Below, piece by piece: positions 37,601 to 45,321 of a stretch of DNA of 50,101 nucleotides (position 1 is the first letter of the stretch; each line of letters opens with the position of its first letter). Below the pieces are notes generated by a model, which worked only from the letters and a program-made list of their open reading frames with translations, was not told where the DNA came from and ran no database searches. The position numbers and the translations under genes are program-made. This DNA is from a virus. The DNA is taken from IMG/VR virus record IMGVR_UViG_3300033143_002021, positions 1 to 50,101 of that record; one strand, 5' to 3'.

Positions 37601-38792
37601 AGGAGTAACTGGCAAATCAGTAGAGGGTGCTATTGAACAACTAATGCCTGGTGTTGGTCCAGGGATAAGTTTCCCAATTCAAATAGGAGAATTGCTTAAA
37701 GAAAATTATGAAAATGAAAATGTTGACAACAGTGGAAGAATTAATAAAGCCCTTACAAGGAATTTAGTACCTTTTGGTAATCAAACACTCAAGACAACTG
37801 GTGCTTTGGATATTTTAGGTCAAGGATATTCTGAGTCTGCCAAAGGAAATATCAATTATCCTGTAGGAGACCTAAACCCACTTCAAGAAGCACAAGCTAT
37901 TTTCTTTGGTAGTAGTTCTATTCCTAATGCAAAAGAGGCAAGCAAGATGTGGGATGCAAGAGATAAAGGTACAAGTGACGTATATCCTACCCTTACTGGA
38001 AAACAGTCTGCGGTGTTTAAAGAGACACCAGAGGATGAACAAGAGGCATATTATGATAAACAGATAGCAAAACAGTCTATAACAGCTAAGAAGCTCGCTA
38101 ATCCAGAAAAGAGAGGACTTTCTGATTGGTTCAAAAAAGAGGAAACATCTAATGAAAGTAAAATCAAAGATTTGCATTTTGCCAAGGGTGACGCAACCTC
38201 AAGTGATGCCGGTGTTCGTGCAAGTGCCTTTAGTACCTTAAAGACAGTTTTTGAAGATCCTGAACTTCCTGATGAGTATAAGCAAAAGGTTTTTGAGGCA
38301 TCAGGTGTTACCGAAAATGAGTTTGAGTATTACAAGATGGCTTCTATGAACACACTAGATAAACGAAAAGGCTTGATTGAGTTTGTTAGTGGAGAGTTTG
38401 AGGACAGAGATGAACTTGTAACGGGACTGGCTTTGATGAAAAGAACTGTTGCTAATAATGCAGTGGGTGGGACTACTGACTATAACTACTTATATGACAT
38501 GGGGTATATCACTAAAGACGAAAAGAATCTTTTATACAATATCAGGTTTGATGAGTCTACTGGAAAGTTCTACATGGACAGAGACTATAAGAGTGGTGGG
38601 GGAATCTCTGCTACACAACAAAGGTCGATGATAAACAAGGCAAATGAGATAATTAAATCCCGTGTTTCAAGAAAAACTAGAAAGCCTACTAAGTTGTCGG
38701 AGATATTTAAAACACCGGAACATATTTCTGCTTTAGACTTACAACCGAAAAGAGGAACAAAATCTGATACTAAATGGTTCAAGTCTTACTAA
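34692..38792 (+). CDS. Giant internal virion / ejection-like protein
   Basis: 1366 residues, largely helical. A hydrophobic stretch around 955-975 (IGSQVFAAALIAGVTGKSVEG) could insert in membranes. It is followed by regions that recall the large polyvalent or internal virion proteins of phages (AIFFGSSSIPNAKEASKMWD). I see no lysozyme or polymerase motif. Size and neighbourhood suggest a large gp16-type ejection protein that crosses the cell envelope ahead of the DNA. Confidence 0.65.
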   Translation: MVLFDRLKEKALLKIGQVASNPTLNKVADYAQAGRQRVAESDPRSYWMPAAMQNIKTGIKPVDYLANRFGNYIENTYVKGAKDIPDAFRQTFTPTDGKITSKNLWGAGRLGLDALLAVPDPTDLLIAPYEYLKGVNKAKLEGKEGWDVTGEGVKAATYEKPVGLGESVTTEPGLTQSLFNVAELPLLLAGGVLRNKQAGKTLEKIDVPKADDFLKRTKDLFSKEVVDESVQGIRPGVENLTTKLKRSSFDSARLLDDLHEWFSRGSKSFDTEKFTPAMVRYVDTLGDKKVKEIFDKYANATKVAPDSKTKMWKELRDAVEGRRGRLGDIVNKEQGLEEPVGRLEQLVDWGDNSSNARSKEMSKEELESLVGMGDEVVGVTNKQSSLKSGDESVEAVVKKTEDLINKPRLEPTIESFATSHPPKDTVSGESAVRAYKNMQAHGEALIDKQAQRIRDAGLTDDEFFKYLDNPESAPSNIKPLIEKHKELMDVSHPLRENPSLGKIENYVPRMKSSALNEIPELRRLGQDSWVSSFTADLGSSKKRTGALTDYSTDYSKVMKNYMDQVAFDKYGRQAGYDPKTAEFVKKVEKHLVPDKDGLYSKPGDDFSYVKASSEKVGNIEKPTMNIEARRSDTFDEVTNKITAEHGDNSLTFAMREVRDMGNRSEGTLKRIKDLPINEQIEILVERLTHVGQKMDLRDNLNKLAMADGNKKQLSDPTLLGLLRAEENYRVEALVNEIGKYKFNKKTTKYLDIEIDKLVKKTRYKQTLLDRAVNFATGTFYRAQIWGNLSTGLKQKGESTRVPVRYNSVDIKSGIKQKRIDKKNGIDILDKYDAGSVEVNVSKQLGIPQKESVLSKVDETAGKVGNFFVETGENSKNRDFLYAAEAEGKRVGLEGEELYTFVRSELFANGFILHQFNTPQMLDNPLIRLALQYQQYNVKLINRSLAMVDAGQKGDAAKMIGSQVFAAALIAGVTGKSVEGAIEQLMPGVGPGISFPIQIGELLKENYENENVDNSGRINKALTRNLVPFGNQTLKTTGALDILGQGYSESAKGNINYPVGDLNPLQEAQAIFFGSSSIPNAKEASKMWDARDKGTSDVYPTLTGKQSAVFKETPEDEQEAYYDKQIAKQSITAKKLANPEKRGLSDWFKKEETSNESKIKDLHFAKGDATSSDAGVRASAFSTLKTVFEDPELPDEYKQKVFEASGVTENEFEYYKMASMNTLDKRKGLIEFVSGEFEDRDELVTGLALMKRTVANNAVGGTTDYNYLYDMGYITKDEKNLLYNIRFDESTGKFYMDRDYKSGGGISATQQRSMINKANEIIKSRVSRKTRKPTKLSEIFKTPEHISALDLQPKRGTKSDTKWFKSY

Positions 38793-38799
38793 ATTACGA

Positions 38800-38811
38800 T
38801 ATACTTAAAAT
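38800..38811 (+). promoter_or_regulatory. TATACTTAAA-type promoter, leaderless
   Basis: TATACTTAAAAT with six bases between the hexamer and the ATG at 38812; no ribosome site. Confidence 0.75.
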
Positions 38812-39726
38812 ATGACGATATATCTCGCCAATGATACCTATTCTGCTTCCCTTCGTTCAACCTGGATATATGATCCAGCAGATGCAGATATTGATACAGA
38901 TGCAATTCCAACAAATACTCCAACTATTCTTACTGTGGGGTGGGGAACTGATTACGAAACAGTTTTCTATGTAACATCTACTTCTGGAGATAGTCCTTCG
39001 AATTACGCTTTAACTGGAGTTACACGATTAAAAGGATATGAAGGAAACTTGGCTGAAGGTCTTGCTATTAATTGTCTTAATCACGAAGAATACTTTAATC
39101 AGTGGGGAACTTCTATAACAGCCCTTGAAGAAATGCTTGATGGAACTGATGCAGATGGAATTTCTCCTGCTGATGTTCACCTTCCAACTGGAGGACAAAT
39201 TGATGTTAATGAAGTTGACCCCTGGAGAACTATATCAATCTTTGGAGGTTTGCAACCTTGTACCACTTCCCCTTGTGGAGATAAGGAAATAATTGAGGCA
39301 GGAACTAATGACATTGATTACCATGTACTAGACTTTGATGCTTCCTCAGATGAGAGAGCTTTTATAAACTTTCAAATGCCTGATTCGTGGGATGGTGGAG
39401 TAATTCAGTTTAGATATTCTTGGACAAATGCTGGTGGGGGATCAGCAGAAACAGTTACCTTTGAACTTTCAGGAAGGTCTTTTGCAGACAGTGATGCTAT
39501 AGATCAAGCAGTAGGAACTGCGATTGAGGTTGAAGATACCTGGTTAGCACAAGGAGATGAACACCTTTCAGCATGGAGTGGAGATGTTACTTTGGCAGGT
39601 GGTCCGGCGGCAGGTGAGTGGGTACACTTTGAGGTTATGCGTGATATTTCAGAAGATGACCTTACAGGAGATGCTAGATTAAAAGATGTTCAAATACGAT
39701 ATAAACAAGATCAATACTCAGACTAA
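38812..39726 (+). CDS. Tail fibre / receptor-binding-region protein
   Basis: 304 residues. The N-terminal third (YLANDTYSASLRSTW, ETVFYVTSTSGDS, ALTGVTRLKGYEGNLAEG) follows the pattern of phage fibre attachment domains that end in 'R-x-YEG'. The C-terminal 140 residues are beta-rich, including VIQFRYSWTNAGGGSAETVTF, like a jelly-roll. It ends by sharing one base with the lectin-like protein that follows. Confidence 0.7.
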   Translation: MTIYLANDTYSASLRSTWIYDPADADIDTDAIPTNTPTILTVGWGTDYETVFYVTSTSGDSPSNYALTGVTRLKGYEGNLAEGLAINCLNHEEYFNQWGTSITALEEMLDGTDADGISPADVHLPTGGQIDVNEVDPWRTISIFGGLQPCTTSPCGDKEIIEAGTNDIDYHVLDFDASSDERAFINFQMPDSWDGGVIQFRYSWTNAGGGSAETVTFELSGRSFADSDAIDQAVGTAIEVEDTWLAQGDEHLSAWSGDVTLAGGPAAGEWVHFEVMRDISEDDLTGDARLKDVQIRYKQDQYSD

Positions 39727-40430
39727 TGACAAAGCTAACAGATACCAGTTTAGATGGTAATGGAAATTTATTGGCACACTATGAATTTGATAGTGGTGCA
39801 TTAGTAACCGATTCTTCAGGTAACAGTAGAACATTAACTAATAACAACACAGTAGGTGAAACTGCTAGTGGTAAGTATGGATATGGAGCAGACTTTGGAG
39901 ATCCTAATACGGATAAAGATTTCTCTAGGGCTGAAGATATATGGGCTAATGGTGCTGCAAGTTTTGTTTGTTGGGCAAAAAGAACAAATATTACTGACAC
40001 AATGGGTTTTATGCTTTTGAATGATGCCGCGACAATGAAGCAACTTTATTTATATGTAACATCAGCTAATTTAGCTGCGGCAATTTATAGAGTTGGTGAG
40101 GGTTACGATACTGTCACTACAGCAACACCTCCAGATACCAAATGGCATCATTACGCTTTAACATTAACTACGGGTGCAGGTGGAACAATGCTTACTTATT
40201 TAGATGGTGTTCAACTGGGAACTAAAGTTGTCACAAACTCAAGTGGTTCTGTTGGACAGGCAGACCAATACAAAGTAGGAATAGACGCTGGAAATAGAAT
40301 GGAGGGGTTAATGGATGATGTTGCTTTCTTTAATGATGTTTTAACACCTGCTGAAATTAAGGAATTAGCTTATGTCCCTATAGGTGGTAATCCGATGTTT
40401 TTTAGTTCAGGAGGTTTAGCAGTATCATGA
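39726..40430 (+). CDS. LamG/concanavalin-like lectin-fold fibre protein
   Basis: 234 residues: LLAHYEFDSGALVTDSSGNSR, GYGADFGDPN, SFVCWAKRTN, KWHHYALTLTTG and GLMDDVAFFNDVLTPAEI form the LamG-like jelly-roll series. A paralogue in fold of 24268-25023. Likely a host-surface sugar or protein binder at the fibre tip. ATGA overlap to the lysis genes. Confidence 0.87.
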   Translation: MTKLTDTSLDGNGNLLAHYEFDSGALVTDSSGNSRTLTNNNTVGETASGKYGYGADFGDPNTDKDFSRAEDIWANGAASFVCWAKRTNITDTMGFMLLNDAATMKQLYLYVTSANLAAAIYRVGEGYDTVTTATPPDTKWHHYALTLTTGAGGTMLTYLDGVQLGTKVVTNSSGSVGQADQYKVGIDAGNRMEGLMDDVAFFNDVLTPAEIKELAYVPIGGNPMFFSSGGLAVS

Positions 40431-40663
40431 CAAGTAATGTTTCACAAAAAGACATTTATGAGGCTATTCAAGACTTTCGAAAAGAAGTTACTCATATGTT
40501 TGATAAACAGTCAAAAAGATTTGATGATAGATATGATAAAGTACAAGAACAAGTTGACAAGAACACTAATTGGAAAAACAAAGCAATAGGACAAGCAACA
40601 GTAATTTTTACAATAATAGGAATTGGAGTCAATTGGATTTGGGAAGCATTCTCAAGTAAATGA
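40427..40663 (+). CDS. XhlA-like membrane protein (lysis accessory)
   Basis: 78 residues with an N-terminal coiled coil (about 5-48) and one C-terminal membrane span (AIGQATVIFTIIGIGVNWIW). This is the layout of haemolysin XhlA proteins, which work with a holin and endolysin. It is coupled by ATGA both from the fibre gene and into the endolysin gene. Confidence 0.75.
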   Translation: MTSNVSQKDIYEAIQDFRKEVTHMFDKQSKRFDDRYDKVQEQVDKNTNWKNKAIGQATVIFTIIGIGVNWIWEAFSSK

Positions 40664-41517
40664 AAGATAAACTAAATCAGTTTGTTGATAACACAATAGG
40701 TCAGTTTGTTGAAGTTTCCTATAAAGCTGCAATTTATCAGTGTTTTGACTTGGCTTATGCTTGGATATTCTCTCTAGGAATACCAAAAGCTACTATTCAA
40801 AATGGATCAGCATTTGAAATCTACACTAAAGCTGATAACTACACTAGAGAATACTTCGAGGTAATTCCCAATAAGTTAAAAACTATTCCACAAGGAGGAG
40901 ACTTGGTGGTTTGGAGCAACAAATACGGGAAATATGGTCATGTAGCTATTGTAATAGAAGCTACTCAGACCAGAATGAAAGTCTTTGAGCAAAATAATCC
41001 TTTAGGAACCAATGCACACATTCAAGAGAGAACTTATACCAACGTACTAGGTTTTCTGAGACCCAAGAATGTAGTAGTTCCAAAAGTACCACAATGGTTG
41101 AGTACACTATTGCAAGAACGTGGTTTGACGATAGATAATGAAGGAGACATAAGGGCTTTGTTTGATAGGGCAAAAAAATATGATGATGAAGTTTCAGGTC
41201 TACGGGAGCAAGTTAAAAGTGCGAATGAAGAATTGGCGAATAAGGCGTTGGAATTGTCTATTACTGTGGAGAAACTTGGAAAAGAGGAAAGAAAAGCTAA
41301 TGAACTACAAGAACAACTTAATAAAACAAGAGGTGAACGAGATAAGGCAGTTTGGGAAAATGACAAAACAAAGATTATGGTTGAAACACTTGAAGAAGGT
41401 CTATCTGCGTATGAAACGCAAGTTAGCGACCTTAAAATGGCTCTAAAGGAGTCTAAAGAGAAGTCTGTAGAGGGATTAAGTAGATGGGACTTGTTCAAGT
41501 TCTTAGTTAGGTGGTGA
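40660..41517 (+). CDS. CHAP-domain endolysin with C-terminal coiled coil
   Basis: 285 residues. The CHAP catalytic core spans about 20-130, with Cys28 in YQCFDLAYAW and His94 in KYGHVAIVIE, the Cys/His pair of these cysteine peptidases or amidases that cut peptidoglycan. Residues about 160-270 are a long coiled coil, an unusual C-terminus where a cell-wall-binding domain would be expected. Between XhlA-like and holin-like genes. Confidence 0.85.
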   Translation: MKDKLNQFVDNTIGQFVEVSYKAAIYQCFDLAYAWIFSLGIPKATIQNGSAFEIYTKADNYTREYFEVIPNKLKTIPQGGDLVVWSNKYGKYGHVAIVIEATQTRMKVFEQNNPLGTNAHIQERTYTNVLGFLRPKNVVVPKVPQWLSTLLQERGLTIDNEGDIRALFDRAKKYDDEVSGLREQVKSANEELANKALELSITVEKLGKEERKANELQEQLNKTRGERDKAVWENDKTKIMVETLEEGLSAYETQVSDLKMALKESKEKSVEGLSRWDLFKFLVRW

Positions 41518-41522
41518 TGATT

Positions 41523-41705
41523 ATGAGATTAACAAAAACACAAAAAGAGAAATTTTATAAAAACTTGCTAAAGTTTACTGCTCCTATTTTAGTAATATTT
41601 TTCGGACAATTAGCAACAGGTGTTGATTGGAAGGCAGCAGGTTTTGTGGCATTGTACGCTTTTTACGCAGCCACTTCGGATTTGTTCAGTAAAGTGAAGA
41701 AGTAA
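41523..41705 (+). CDS. Holin-like membrane protein, 60 aa
   Basis: The ATG at 41523 is preceded by TTAGGTGGTGATGAT; an upstream GTG would add four residues. There are two hydrophobic spans (about 18-30 and 35-50) and charged ends, the usual small holin topology. Directly after the endolysin. It should form the membrane pore that times lysis. Confidence 0.75.
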   Translation: MRLTKTQKEKFYKNLLKFTAPILVIFFGQLATGVDWKAAGFVALYAFYAATSDLFSKVKK

Positions 41706-41938
41706 TGAACCCCATCGAGAGAAGTAAGACAAACTTGGGTGCTAAATTCATTCGAGTTACTTGTACTGATGAGAAATGTAAGTCTAGTCGTGAACCAGAC
41801 AAGATACTCTATGACGCACACAATGGTTATGAGAATAGTGGAGGAGTAAATATATCAGGTAGCCAAAGACGAGAGGCTGAAAATGTAGCCCAAAAACACA
41901 ACCAAAACCACAGAATTAGAATCGTTGAAGGAGAGTAA
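41705..41938 (+). CDS. Hypothetical protein, 77 aa
   Basis: TAATG overlap with the holin-like gene. 77 polar residues with CTDEKCKSS (about 20-28) and an Asn/Gln/His-rich end. No family recognised. Ends back-to-back with the minus-strand gene 41939-42442 with no room for a terminator. Confidence 0.65.
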   Translation: MNPIERSKTNLGAKFIRVTCTDEKCKSSREPDKILYDAHNGYENSGGVNISGSQRREAENVAQKHNQNHRIRIVEGE

Positions 41939-42442
41939 CTACAATAACACGATCTTCTCGTTAGTAAATCTTCCGGTCTTTTTCCCCGTAAAAGAAACAT
42001 ACAAACATCTTGGTATGTAATCATTACACTCTTTTACCCATCTTGTTGGTGGACAATGCCATTTAAAGTTGGGATTAAGTCTTTCTCTGTTTGGCAAGGC
42101 TTCCGGTGAAAGAAACTTATATTTGTTTAAAGTAATGGCTCTTTTGAGGCTTGAAACAAAGGTTGTCGATATAAGTACATTCTTCAAGTACAAGATTCCT
42201 TTGTGTCCGTTGTTTTTGGCGTATTCTTCAAAGAAGTCTATTGAAGTTCTTTGGCTGTAATCTCCAACTTCAGTCAAGATAACTGACTTACTAGTTCCAT
42301 ACTTTTTGGCGATTTCTAGTCCTTCTCTATTTTCAGTTGTATCTATGATGTAGATGTCATCTCTTTCTGCTATCTGTGGTTGCACCAGAGCCATTGTAAG
42401 GGCAAGTAAGTCGTTTTTTGTATATCTTATGGCAATTAGCAT
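41939..42442 (-). CDS. GT-A-fold glycosyltransferase-like protein on the opposite strand
   Basis: 167 residues. It starts with a Rossmann-type strand (MLIAIRYTKND), then DIYIIDTTENREGLEIAKKYG, and LYLKNVLIST near the middle, as in small GT-A domains. I see no certain DxD. It is a lone minus-strand gene between lysis and replication and starts next to an inverted repeat (42462-42526). The enzyme call is tentative. Confidence 0.45.
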   Translation of the reverse strand: MLIAIRYTKNDLLALTMALVQPQIAERDDIYIIDTTENREGLEIAKKYGTSKSVILTEVGDYSQRTSIDFFEEYAKNNGHKGILYLKNVLISTTFVSSLKRAITLNKYKFLSPEALPNRERLNPNFKWHCPPTRWVKECNDYIPRCLYVSFTGKKTGRFTNEKIVLL

Positions 42443-42461
42443 AGTTGAGGCTTCTAATTAG

Positions 42462-42526
42462 GCGTATGCCAACCAGACTTGAAAAGCAACCAAATCGGGT
42501 TACAGATGGTTCAGGTTCGCATACGC
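42462..42526. repeat. 8-bp perfect inverted repeat with inner AACCA/TGGTT arms
   Basis: GCGTATGC (42462-42469) and GCATACGC (42519-42526) flank 49 bases. Inside, AACCA/TGGTT could extend the cruciform. It lies in the divergent intergenic region between the minus-strand gene and the replication promoter. Confidence 0.6.
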
Positions 42527-42561
42527 TGTCTAATAATTGCATGGCGTTAGATATTTGTCAA

Positions 42562-42590
42562 TTGACAGAGATATCTGGAGGTGTCATATT
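42562..42590 (+). promoter_or_regulatory. Replication-module promoter, leaderless type
   Basis: TTGACA (42562-42567), 17-bp spacer, CATATT (42585-42590), five bases to the ATG of the 19-residue leader peptide at 42596. Confidence 0.75.
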
Positions 42591-42595
42591 TAATT

Positions 42596-42655
42596 ATGTC
42601 TGCTCAAATCATTCCCTTGTCAACAACCCTTTCGTCACTTCAAGAGTGGGCATAA
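42596..42655 (+). CDS. Leader peptide, 19 aa, before the replication initiator
   Basis: A 20-codon frame (MSAQIIPLSTTLSSLQEWA) begins five bases after the promoter's -10 box. A GGAGGGG ribosome site for the next gene follows its stop immediately. Its position is like the leader of the small-terminase gene (also 20 codons). Confidence 0.45.
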   Translation: MSAQIIPLSTTLSSLQEWA

Positions 42656-42678
42656 CGGAGGGGTTGTTGTTTATAAAC

Positions 42679-43296
42679 ATGACTAAAATAAAATATCAGT
42701 TAAGATTTCTACAAATCCCAAAACATATATATCAGGATAGAAGATTAAGTAAAACAGCGATGCTTGTTTATGGTTTTGTCCATACATATACAGCAAAAAA
42801 CTTCTTTTTTAGCAATAAAGCTTTGGCAAAACAATTCTGTTGTGGAGAGCAATCTATACAAAGAGCAGTATCTCAATTAAGAAAATATAAGTATATTAAT
42901 GTAAGGCTAGAAGTTAAAGACAATGGTGGAAAAATGCGGTATATACGGGATAATTTCCCAATAGTCAAAAGTGATTGGTCGGAAACGTCAAAAGTGATTG
43001 GTCGGGATGAGGCTGACGAACAGTCAAAAGTGATTGGTCGTAATGAGGCTACCACCGAGGGGGGGAATGGTAATAAGGAATGTAAATATATTAAAGGGGA
43101 AAAAAGTTCTAATAAGACAAAAACTTCCAAAACTCCAAAGGCTGTTGGTAAAACTAAAATGGGTACTTTATTGAAAAATAGACTAAACAGGCAAGCCAAC
43201 AAAGGTGGGGGATTAAATCAGGGATATTCTCAACCACAAAGAAAGACTTTTAAGAAATATGAGAGAACTGTGGCTGATGGAAGGGGGGTGTATTGA
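42679..43296 (+). CDS. Replication initiator (lambda O-like) with internal iterons
   Basis: 205 residues from the ATG at 42679; TTG codons at 42664 and 42667, closer to the ribosome site, are alternatives. The N-terminus (about 1-85) is a winged-helix domain: LRFLQIPKHIYQDRRLSKTAMLVYGFV then FFSNKALAKQFCCGEQSIQRAVSQLRK, the layout of initiators of the O/DnaD/RepA type. The C-terminus is basic and disordered. Three 18-bp DNA repeats lie inside the gene (42964-43040), as in lambda O, which binds its origin within its own gene. A DnaB-like helicase lies two genes downstream. Confidence 0.78.
   Translation: MTKIKYQLRFLQIPKHIYQDRRLSKTAMLVYGFVHTYTAKNFFFSNKALAKQFCCGEQSIQRAVSQLRKYKYINVRLEVKDNGGKMRYIRDNFPIVKSDWSETSKVIGRDEADEQSKVIGRNEATTEGGNGNKECKYIKGEKSSNKTKTSKTPKAVGKTKMGTLLKNRLNRQANKGGGLNQGYSQPQRKTFKKYERTVADGRGVY
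42964..43040 (+). repeat. Three perfect 18-bp iterons inside the initiator gene (candidate origin)
   Basis: GTCAAAAGTGATTGGTCG occurs at 42964-42981, 42987-43004 and 43023-43040. Copy 1 is read in a different phase from copies 2 and 3 (VKSDWS against SKVIGR), so the DNA and not the protein is conserved. An AT-rich stretch follows (about 43070-43130). Iteron plus AT-rich layout matches a phage origin. Confidence 0.78.
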
Positions 43297-43608
43297 ATGA
43301 AACCTGAAATAGAAATTTTTGAATGGGTAATTGTTATGAATAAGGGTGAGGAGATCATTTTAACAGAAAATCAATATGAGTTTTATGCCGAGGATCGAAA
43401 GAGAAATCAAGTTATCTTCGATGGTTTTGAGTTCAATCCTGCCTTTGTAGTTCAGGCATACAAAAGACCTGCTGATGAGATTGTAAGAATGTATAGGTGT
43501 CCTGACTGTAATGGTGGAACTATGGTGGCTAAAGGAGACAAGGCTATTATGTGTCCTCTTTGTAAAGGTACTGGTGCTGATTTAAAACTGCTAGGGTATG
43601 TCGAGTAG
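43297..43608 (+). CDS. DnaJ-type zinc-finger protein, 103 aa
   Basis: 103 residues; the C-terminal third has RCPDCNGGT (about 68-76) and CPLCKGTG (about 88-95), a C-x2-C-x-G zinc pair as in DnaJ and other small replication accessories. The N-terminal 60 residues are beta-like. It starts right after the initiator stop and overlaps the helicase by 11 bases, so it is probably part of the same complex. Confidence 0.75.
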   Translation: MKPEIEIFEWVIVMNKGEEIILTENQYEFYAEDRKRNQVIFDGFEFNPAFVVQAYKRPADEIVRMYRCPDCNGGTMVAKGDKAIMCPLCKGTGADLKLLGYVE

Positions 43609-44389
43609 ATTTTCAGAAACATTTAAAAGAATAGAAGAAAACAAGAAGAACCTTGAGTTGCTTCCGACTGGCTTCAAAATGATTGATGCGTATATTGATG
43701 GTGGCTTTTTAAGGAAAGAACTTGTTGTACTTGGTGGTTCTACTGCTTCAGGAAAATCCCTTGTAGGTGGAGAAATGTTCTACAACATAGCTTCTAAAGG
43801 GTTTCATTCTGCTTATTTCTCACTTGAGATTAGTAATGAGATGTTAGTTTCTAGGCTAATTGGTGGTAAGTCTCAAATCAAACCCTCAAAGATATTGATT
43901 GTGGAATTAGAAGGTGAGGAAAAGAAGAAAGTTCTTGATACCAAAGCAAGGTTGTCTGTATATGAAGAATTTATGACCTTTTATGACGATCTTTACAGAT
44001 TGGACCAGATTGAAAAAGAAATCCGAGTAAACAAATATGAGTTTGTTGTAGTAGATTTTATCCAAAACGTCATGGCTAATAAGAGAGATGAGTACGAAAG
44101 AATGTCTTTTGTGGCTCTTTCACTTCAGAAGTTAGCCAAAGAGATGAACTGTTGTATTTTAACCCTTTCTCAGCTTTCTAATACGATGGCTAGGGAGAAG
44201 AAAACAGACATTGTTGAGTATAAGGGTTCTGGTTCTATTGGAATGGTTGCGGATTTAGGCTTCTTTATTGAGAAAACAGATGCTCCTGGTACTTTTCGTA
44301 TCAGATTAAGGAAGAATAGGCGTGGAGTGTCCGGTGAAGTTTTTGGGTTTATGATACAAACTCCTGGTGGCGGTTTAACTGAAGTATGA
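43598..44389 (+). CDS. DnaB-like replicative helicase (ATPase domain)
   Basis: 263 residues, only the RecA-fold C-terminal domain of DnaB. Walker A is GGSTASGKS (46-54), followed by AYFSLEISNEMLVSRL, the conserved H2 region. Walker B is FVVVDFIQNV and the later QLAKE/TLSQLSN motif is present. The N-terminal domain of bacterial DnaB is absent, as in other short phage helicases. It unwinds the fork after loading by the initiator. Confidence 0.9.
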   Translation: MSSRFSETFKRIEENKKNLELLPTGFKMIDAYIDGGFLRKELVVLGGSTASGKSLVGGEMFYNIASKGFHSAYFSLEISNEMLVSRLIGGKSQIKPSKILIVELEGEEKKKVLDTKARLSVYEEFMTFYDDLYRLDQIEKEIRVNKYEFVVVDFIQNVMANKRDEYERMSFVALSLQKLAKEMNCCILTLSQLSNTMAREKKTDIVEYKGSGSIGMVADLGFFIEKTDAPGTFRIRLRKNRRGVSGEVFGFMIQTPGGGLTEV

Positions 44390-44640
44390 GAGAAATCAAA
44401 GTCATCGGTGGACTTATAAAAAGACTTACGGATTTGTGCGATGAACATTCGGATATTTTCTTTGACCAATTTCCTCATGTAATGGGTTCTGATAACAAAC
44501 CAATAAGTGATGATGAGGCGGATATCAAAAGAAAACAGTGTCGTTTAGAGATGTCTGCAACTATCGGAATAATTAACTCATTGTTTGTTGAAATATGTGG
44601 TGAAAACAAACCTGAAAAGCAAACATTGTTTGACTCTTGA
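44386..44640 (+). CDS. Hypothetical protein, 84 aa
   Basis: ATGA overlap with the helicase. 84 residues, acidic, with a middle segment DEADIKRKQCRLEMSATIG that looks helical. No family recognised. The promoter of the next gene begins in its last codons. Confidence 0.7.
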   Translation: MREIKVIGGLIKRLTDLCDEHSDIFFDQFPHVMGSDNKPISDDEADIKRKQCRLEMSATIGIINSLFVEICGENKPEKQTLFDS

Positions 44641-44665
44641 CACAAACCTGACGATTTGTTATATT
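44637..44665 (+). promoter_or_regulatory. Consensus promoter, leaderless
   Basis: TTGACA (44637-44642), 17-bp spacer, TATATT (44660-44665), five bases to the ATG at 44671. The hexamers and much of the spacer match the promoter at 25024-25052. Confidence 0.85.
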
Positions 44666-44670
44666 AAGTA

Positions 44671-45321
44671 ATGAGAACCTTGCCAATTGGAGAGAAACTA
44701 CCTTCTATGGGAGACTTCTATTTCTCAGTTAAAGAAAAGGGCGATTCAATAACCTTCAGAATTGGACAAGACCCTGTTTACGAAGGCAAACACTTTGCTC
44801 AAGTAGATGGTAAATGGATTGTTACCGAGTGTCCCCGAATCAATAACCCTGAAGAACAGGAAGAATGTGAGGATTGTAATAAATACTTTAGGTTGATGGG
44901 TGAGTCTAAAAAATTAAAGGAAGTTGACAAAACAAAGTCTCAAGAACTAGCAGAGGAAGCTAGACAATATAGTGCTTCAATTCAGTTTTACTTCCCTGTG
45001 CTTAATAGAGATGAAAAGAAATTCCAGGTACTAAGAACTACAATGGGAGTTAAAAACAAACTTGACGATGCCAAGATCGCTGGTATTAAGACCATGAATG
45101 TTGATTGGGTTCTCACGAATACCGGAAAGACTGGTCGTGATAGGTATTCTTTTGAGAGAAAAGACAGTGCTGATGTTAAAAAGTTTGATGCTAAGGAAAA
45201 GGAAGAATACAAAAAAGCCAAAGATTATGATATGTCTGAAATCTCAAGCAACTTCACCAACAGAGAAGATGAATCCACAGATAAATTAGTTGAGTCTGCT
45301 GAAACGATTTTTGACAAATGA
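44671..45321 (+). CDS. Probable ssDNA-binding protein (gp32-like)
   Basis: 216 residues. The N-terminal third is beta-like (DFYFSVKEKGDSITFRI) and leads to a zinc-like element (WIVTECPRINNPEEQEECEDC, about 49-69) reminiscent of T4 gp32-type proteins. The C-terminus is acidic (REDESTDKLVESAET), typical of SSBs. It would coat single strands at the fork. Family match is by pattern only. It has its own strong promoter. Confidence 0.6.
   Translation: MRTLPIGEKLPSMGDFYFSVKEKGDSITFRIGQDPVYEGKHFAQVDGKWIVTECPRINNPEEQEECEDCNKYFRLMGESKKLKEVDKTKSQELAEEARQYSASIQFYFPVLNRDEKKFQVLRTTMGVKNKLDDAKIAGIKTMNVDWVLTNTGKTGRDRYSFERKDSADVKKFDAKEKEEYKKAKDYDMSEISSNFTNREDESTDKLVESAETIFDK

Noticed and set aside
42462-42527. 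Possible tRNA (7-bp acceptor-like arms GCGTATG/CATACGC)
   Set aside because: No T-arm or anticodon arm can be drawn on either strand. It is better described as an inverted repeat.
42445-42678. Longer N-terminal extension of the initiator from 42445
   Set aside because: It would run through an inverted repeat and a promoter. The initiator domain itself begins at the ATG 42679.
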